NCBI GenBank assembly: GCA_015062715.1 | Contig: SUUD01000105.1 | Location: forward strand, 1-6,980 | DNA length: 6,980 nt | Source of the DNA: Olsenella sp. | GTDB taxonomy: Bacteria > Actinomycetota > Coriobacteriia > Coriobacteriales > Atopobiaceae | Reading direction: 5' to 3' | Shown here: positions 5,806 to 6,980 of the stretch, one piece after another | How the letters are laid out: every line of letters starts with the position of its first letter | How positions within the stretch are numbered: the stretch's first letter is position 1 | Translations under genes and position numbers: made by a program | The notes under the pieces: generated by a model | The model's database searches: none | The model's input: only the letters and a program-made list of their open reading frames with translations | Told to the model about the DNA's origin: nothing

Positions 5806-6441
5806 ATGCAAGATCTGACCGAGCTCCTGCGCAACAACCCCTACCCCGGACGCGGCATCGTGGTGGGCAAGGACTGCGTCTACTACTGGATCATGGGGCG
5901 TAGCTTCAACAGCCGCAACCGCATCTTCTCGCTCACCGAGGACGGCATCCAGACCGAGGCGCACCAGCCCGAGCTGGTCGAGGACCCCTCCCTCATCATC
6001 TACCACCCCGTGCGCACCATGGGCGACGCCCTCGTGGTCACCAACGGCGACCAGACCGACACCATCGTCGAGAAGGGCAGCTTCCGCGACGGCTGCATGG
6101 CCCGCGAGTTCGAGCCCGACGCCCCCAACTTCACCCCGCGCATCTCGGCGATCGTGAACGCCGACGGTTCCTTCGAGCTCTCCATCCTCAAGCACCAGGA
6201 GAGCGGCCGCTGCCTGCGCGAGTTCTTTGCCTACGAGGGCGCCGACGAGGGCGTGGGCTACTTCATCTCCACCTACGTGGGCGACGGCAACCCCCTGCCC
6301 ACCTTCTCCGGGGAGCCCATCGAGGTCGCCCTTGCCGGGCCCGACGAGGTCTGGGCCGCCCTCAACGAGGACAACAAGGTCTCGATGTACAGCAACGTCA
6401 ATGGCGAGGTTCGCCTGTTCAACAAGCACCTCGGCGACTAG
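5806..6441 (+). CDS. purO: PurO-type IMP cyclohydrolase
   Basis: The protein has 211 residues, close to archaeal PurO (about 200). The start ATG has AGGAGG (5794-5799) six bases upstream; an out-of-frame ATG at 5801 is ignored. Family features visible are NPYPGRGIVVG (11-21), the paired GRSFNSRNR (31-39), TNGDQTD (79-85) and EPDAPNFTPRIS (103-114). Known: PurO closes the ring of FAICAR to give IMP, the last step of de novo purine synthesis, and is unrelated to the cyclohydrolase domain of ordinary PurH. It acts in the cytoplasm. The gene sits directly behind a ZTP riboswitch and ahead of a stand-alone AICAR formyltransferase, so the context supports the family call. The bacterial members are less well tested than the archaeal enzymes, so activity is inferred from similarity and neighbours. 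Confidence 0.88.
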   Translation: MQDLTELLRNNPYPGRGIVVGKDCVYYWIMGRSFNSRNRIFSLTEDGIQTEAHQPELVEDPSLIIYHPVRTMGDALVVTNGDQTDTIVEKGSFRDGCMAREFEPDAPNFTPRISAIVNADGSFELSILKHQESGRCLREFFAYEGADEGVGYFISTYVGDGNPLPTFSGEPIEVALAGPDEVWAALNEDNKVSMYSNVNGEVRLFNKHLGD

Positions 6442-6447
6442 CGTCAA

Positions 6448-6475
6448 GCGTCGCGCAGCGACGCACTGTGTTTTT
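6448..6475 (+). terminator. Likely intrinsic terminator after purO
   Basis: GCGTCGC (6448-6454) and GCGACGC (6458-6464) form a perfect 7-bp GC-rich stem with a GCA loop, starting seven bases after the purO stop. Five T residues follow at 6471-6475, six bases beyond the stem, further than in a textbook terminator. Termination may be partial. Confidence 0.6.
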
Positions 6476-6525
6476 CAACCGCCAGCGGCACGGGCTTTTG
6501 GTTGGCATAACGAGCTTGAGCTCAG

Positions 6526-6546
6526 CCGCACGGTTCTCTTCTGCGG
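6526..6546 (+). repeat. Small hairpin next to the long inverted repeat
   Basis: CCGCA (6526-6530) pairs with TGCGG (6542-6546) around an 11-base loop and abuts the 20-bp inverted repeat that begins at 6547. A TGAGCTCA palindrome lies just upstream at 6517-6524. Together they make the gap before the formyltransferase gene unusually rich in dyads. Confidence 0.5.
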
Positions 6547-6630
6547 AGTGTGCATCTTGTCCTCAGGCGCAGTTCCGCAGCGCGTCCTCTGCGCGAGGAC
6601 TGTTTGAGCACTGAGGACAAGATGCACACT
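6547..6630. repeat. Perfect 20-bp inverted repeat with nested dyad, upstream of the formyltransferase gene
   Basis: The left arm 6547-6566 (begins AGTGTGCATC, ends GTCCTCAG) is the exact reverse complement of the right arm 6611-6630 (begins CTGAGGAC). The 44-base centre holds another perfect hairpin, GTCCTC (6584-6589), loop TGCGC, GAGGAC (6595-6600). The hexamer GTCCTC or its complement thus occurs four times (6559, 6584, 6595, 6613), so arms and centre could pair in alternative ways. No T-run follows, no flanking target duplication is seen, and the right arm ends 18 bases before the ATG, leaving the ribosome site free. It could be an RNA switch, a regulator site or a small mobile remnant; the sequence does not decide. 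Confidence 0.9.
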
Positions 6631-6648
6631 ACGATGAAGGGATTCTCG

Positions 6649-6980
6649 ATGAACGAACTCGAGCTCAAGTACGGCATGAACCCCAACCAGAAGCCCGCCC
6701 GCATCTTCATGAAGGACGGCAGCGACCTGCCCGTCACCGTCCTGCAGGGCCGCCCCGGCTTCATCAACTTCCTTGACGCCCTCAACTCCTGGCAGCTCGT
6801 CCGCGAGCTCAAGGAGGCCACCGGCATGCCCGCCGCCGCGAGCTTCAAGCACGTCTCGCCCGCCGGCGCCGCCGTGGGCAAGCCCCTCTCGGCCATCGAC
6901 CGCCAGATCTACTTCGTGCCCGACGACATGCCCGAGCCCTCTCCCATCGCCTGCGCCTACATCCGCGCGCGCGGCGCCGA
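6649..6980 (+). CDS. purH: Stand-alone AICAR formyltransferase (PurH transformylase-type), 3' truncated by window edge
   Basis: The frame is open from ATG 6649 to the window end, giving 110 full codons. AAGGGA (6637-6642) lies six bases before this ATG; an in-frame ATG at 6634 would add five residues but has no good site. The protein starts directly with the transformylase domain, MNELELKYGMNPNQKPARIFM, then LQGRPGFINFLDALNSWQLVRELKEATG and SFKHVSPAGAAVG (residues 69-81). The Lys-His of that last block matches the catalytic Lys-His of PurH AICAR transformylase. No cyclohydrolase (MGS-like) domain precedes it, so it is the short form of about 390 residues known from anaerobic bacteria. It would transfer the formyl group of 10-formyl-THF to AICAR to give FAICAR, the substrate of the PurO-type enzyme upstream. 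Spacing from purO is 207 bases and contains a terminator, so it may also have its own control. Confident by motif pattern; only the N-terminal quarter or so is visible. Confidence 0.9.
   Translation, partial: MNELELKYGMNPNQKPARIFMKDGSDLPVTVLQGRPGFINFLDALNSWQLVRELKEATGMPAAASFKHVSPAGAAVGKPLSAIDRQIYFVPDDMPEPSPIACAYIRARGA

Noticed and set aside
5653..6447. A 264-codon minus-strand open frame opposite the PurO-type gene
   Set aside because: It is antisense to a gene with a good ribosome site and family motifs, covers the riboswitch as well, and its translation is Val/Gly/Ala/Asp-rich without known features.
6547..6630. Transposon ends or a CRISPR-like repeat as the explanation of the inverted repeat
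   Set aside because: There is no transposase, no flanking direct duplication and only one pair of arms, with no repeat-spacer array. A small mobile remnant is not excluded, but I cannot support it as a feature.
6526..6648. A second known riboswitch (folate, purine or T-box) before the formyltransferase gene
   Set aside because: I looked for T-box, tetrahydrofolate and purine aptamer consensus blocks and found none; only dyads are visible.

Overview
The window looks like chromosomal DNA from a GC-rich anaerobic bacterium. My best guess is an actinobacterium of the class Coriobacteriia (Olsenella, Collinsella or Atopobium relatives). The grounds are strong G/C third-position bias combined with proteins that resemble families common in anaerobic Firmicutes: a TetM-like translation-factor GTPase, a PurO-type IMP cyclohydrolase and a stand-alone AICAR formyltransferase. 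This is an inference from protein style, not a database result. I see no phage, transposase, CRISPR or tRNA/rRNA genes.

Layout. (1) Bases 3-1748, plus strand: the 3' part of an ABC-exporter half-transporter gene whose protein continues in frame into a GNAT acetyltransferase domain. (2) Bases 1750-1773: a hairpin between converging genes. (3) Bases 1796-4157, minus strand: a two-gene unit made of a TetM/EF-G-like GTPase and, 4 bases after its stop, a small NTF2/SnoaL-like protein. (4) Bases 4182-4242: a short divergent promoter region. (5) Bases 4243-5556, plus strand: a D-2-hydroxyacid dehydrogenase and, 15 bases later, an ArsC/Spx-fold protein with no cysteine. (6) Bases 5557-6980, plus strand: a purine-synthesis block. 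A probable promoter leads into a ZTP (pfl-motif) riboswitch, then a PurO-type IMP cyclohydrolase, a hairpin terminator, a 207-base structured gap with a perfect 20-bp inverted repeat, and the start of a stand-alone AICAR transformylase gene that runs off the window.

The purine block is the most coherent part. The two genes would encode the last two steps of de novo IMP synthesis, which most bacteria carry out with one bifunctional PurH. The riboswitch ahead of them is expected to sense ZTP, made from ZMP (AICAR), the substrate of the second gene product. ZMP builds up when 10-formyl-tetrahydrofolate runs short. The aptamer is supported by three helices, including a pseudoknot in which both sides differ from the family consensus in a compensating way.

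The points most worth a second look are the riboswitch and its unusual downstream region, the nested inverted repeat between the two purine genes, the ABC-GNAT fusion, the cysteine-free ArsC-like protein, and the TetM-like protein whose domain IV loop lacks the residues expected for tetracycline protection. I did not find a wholly new system that I can defend.
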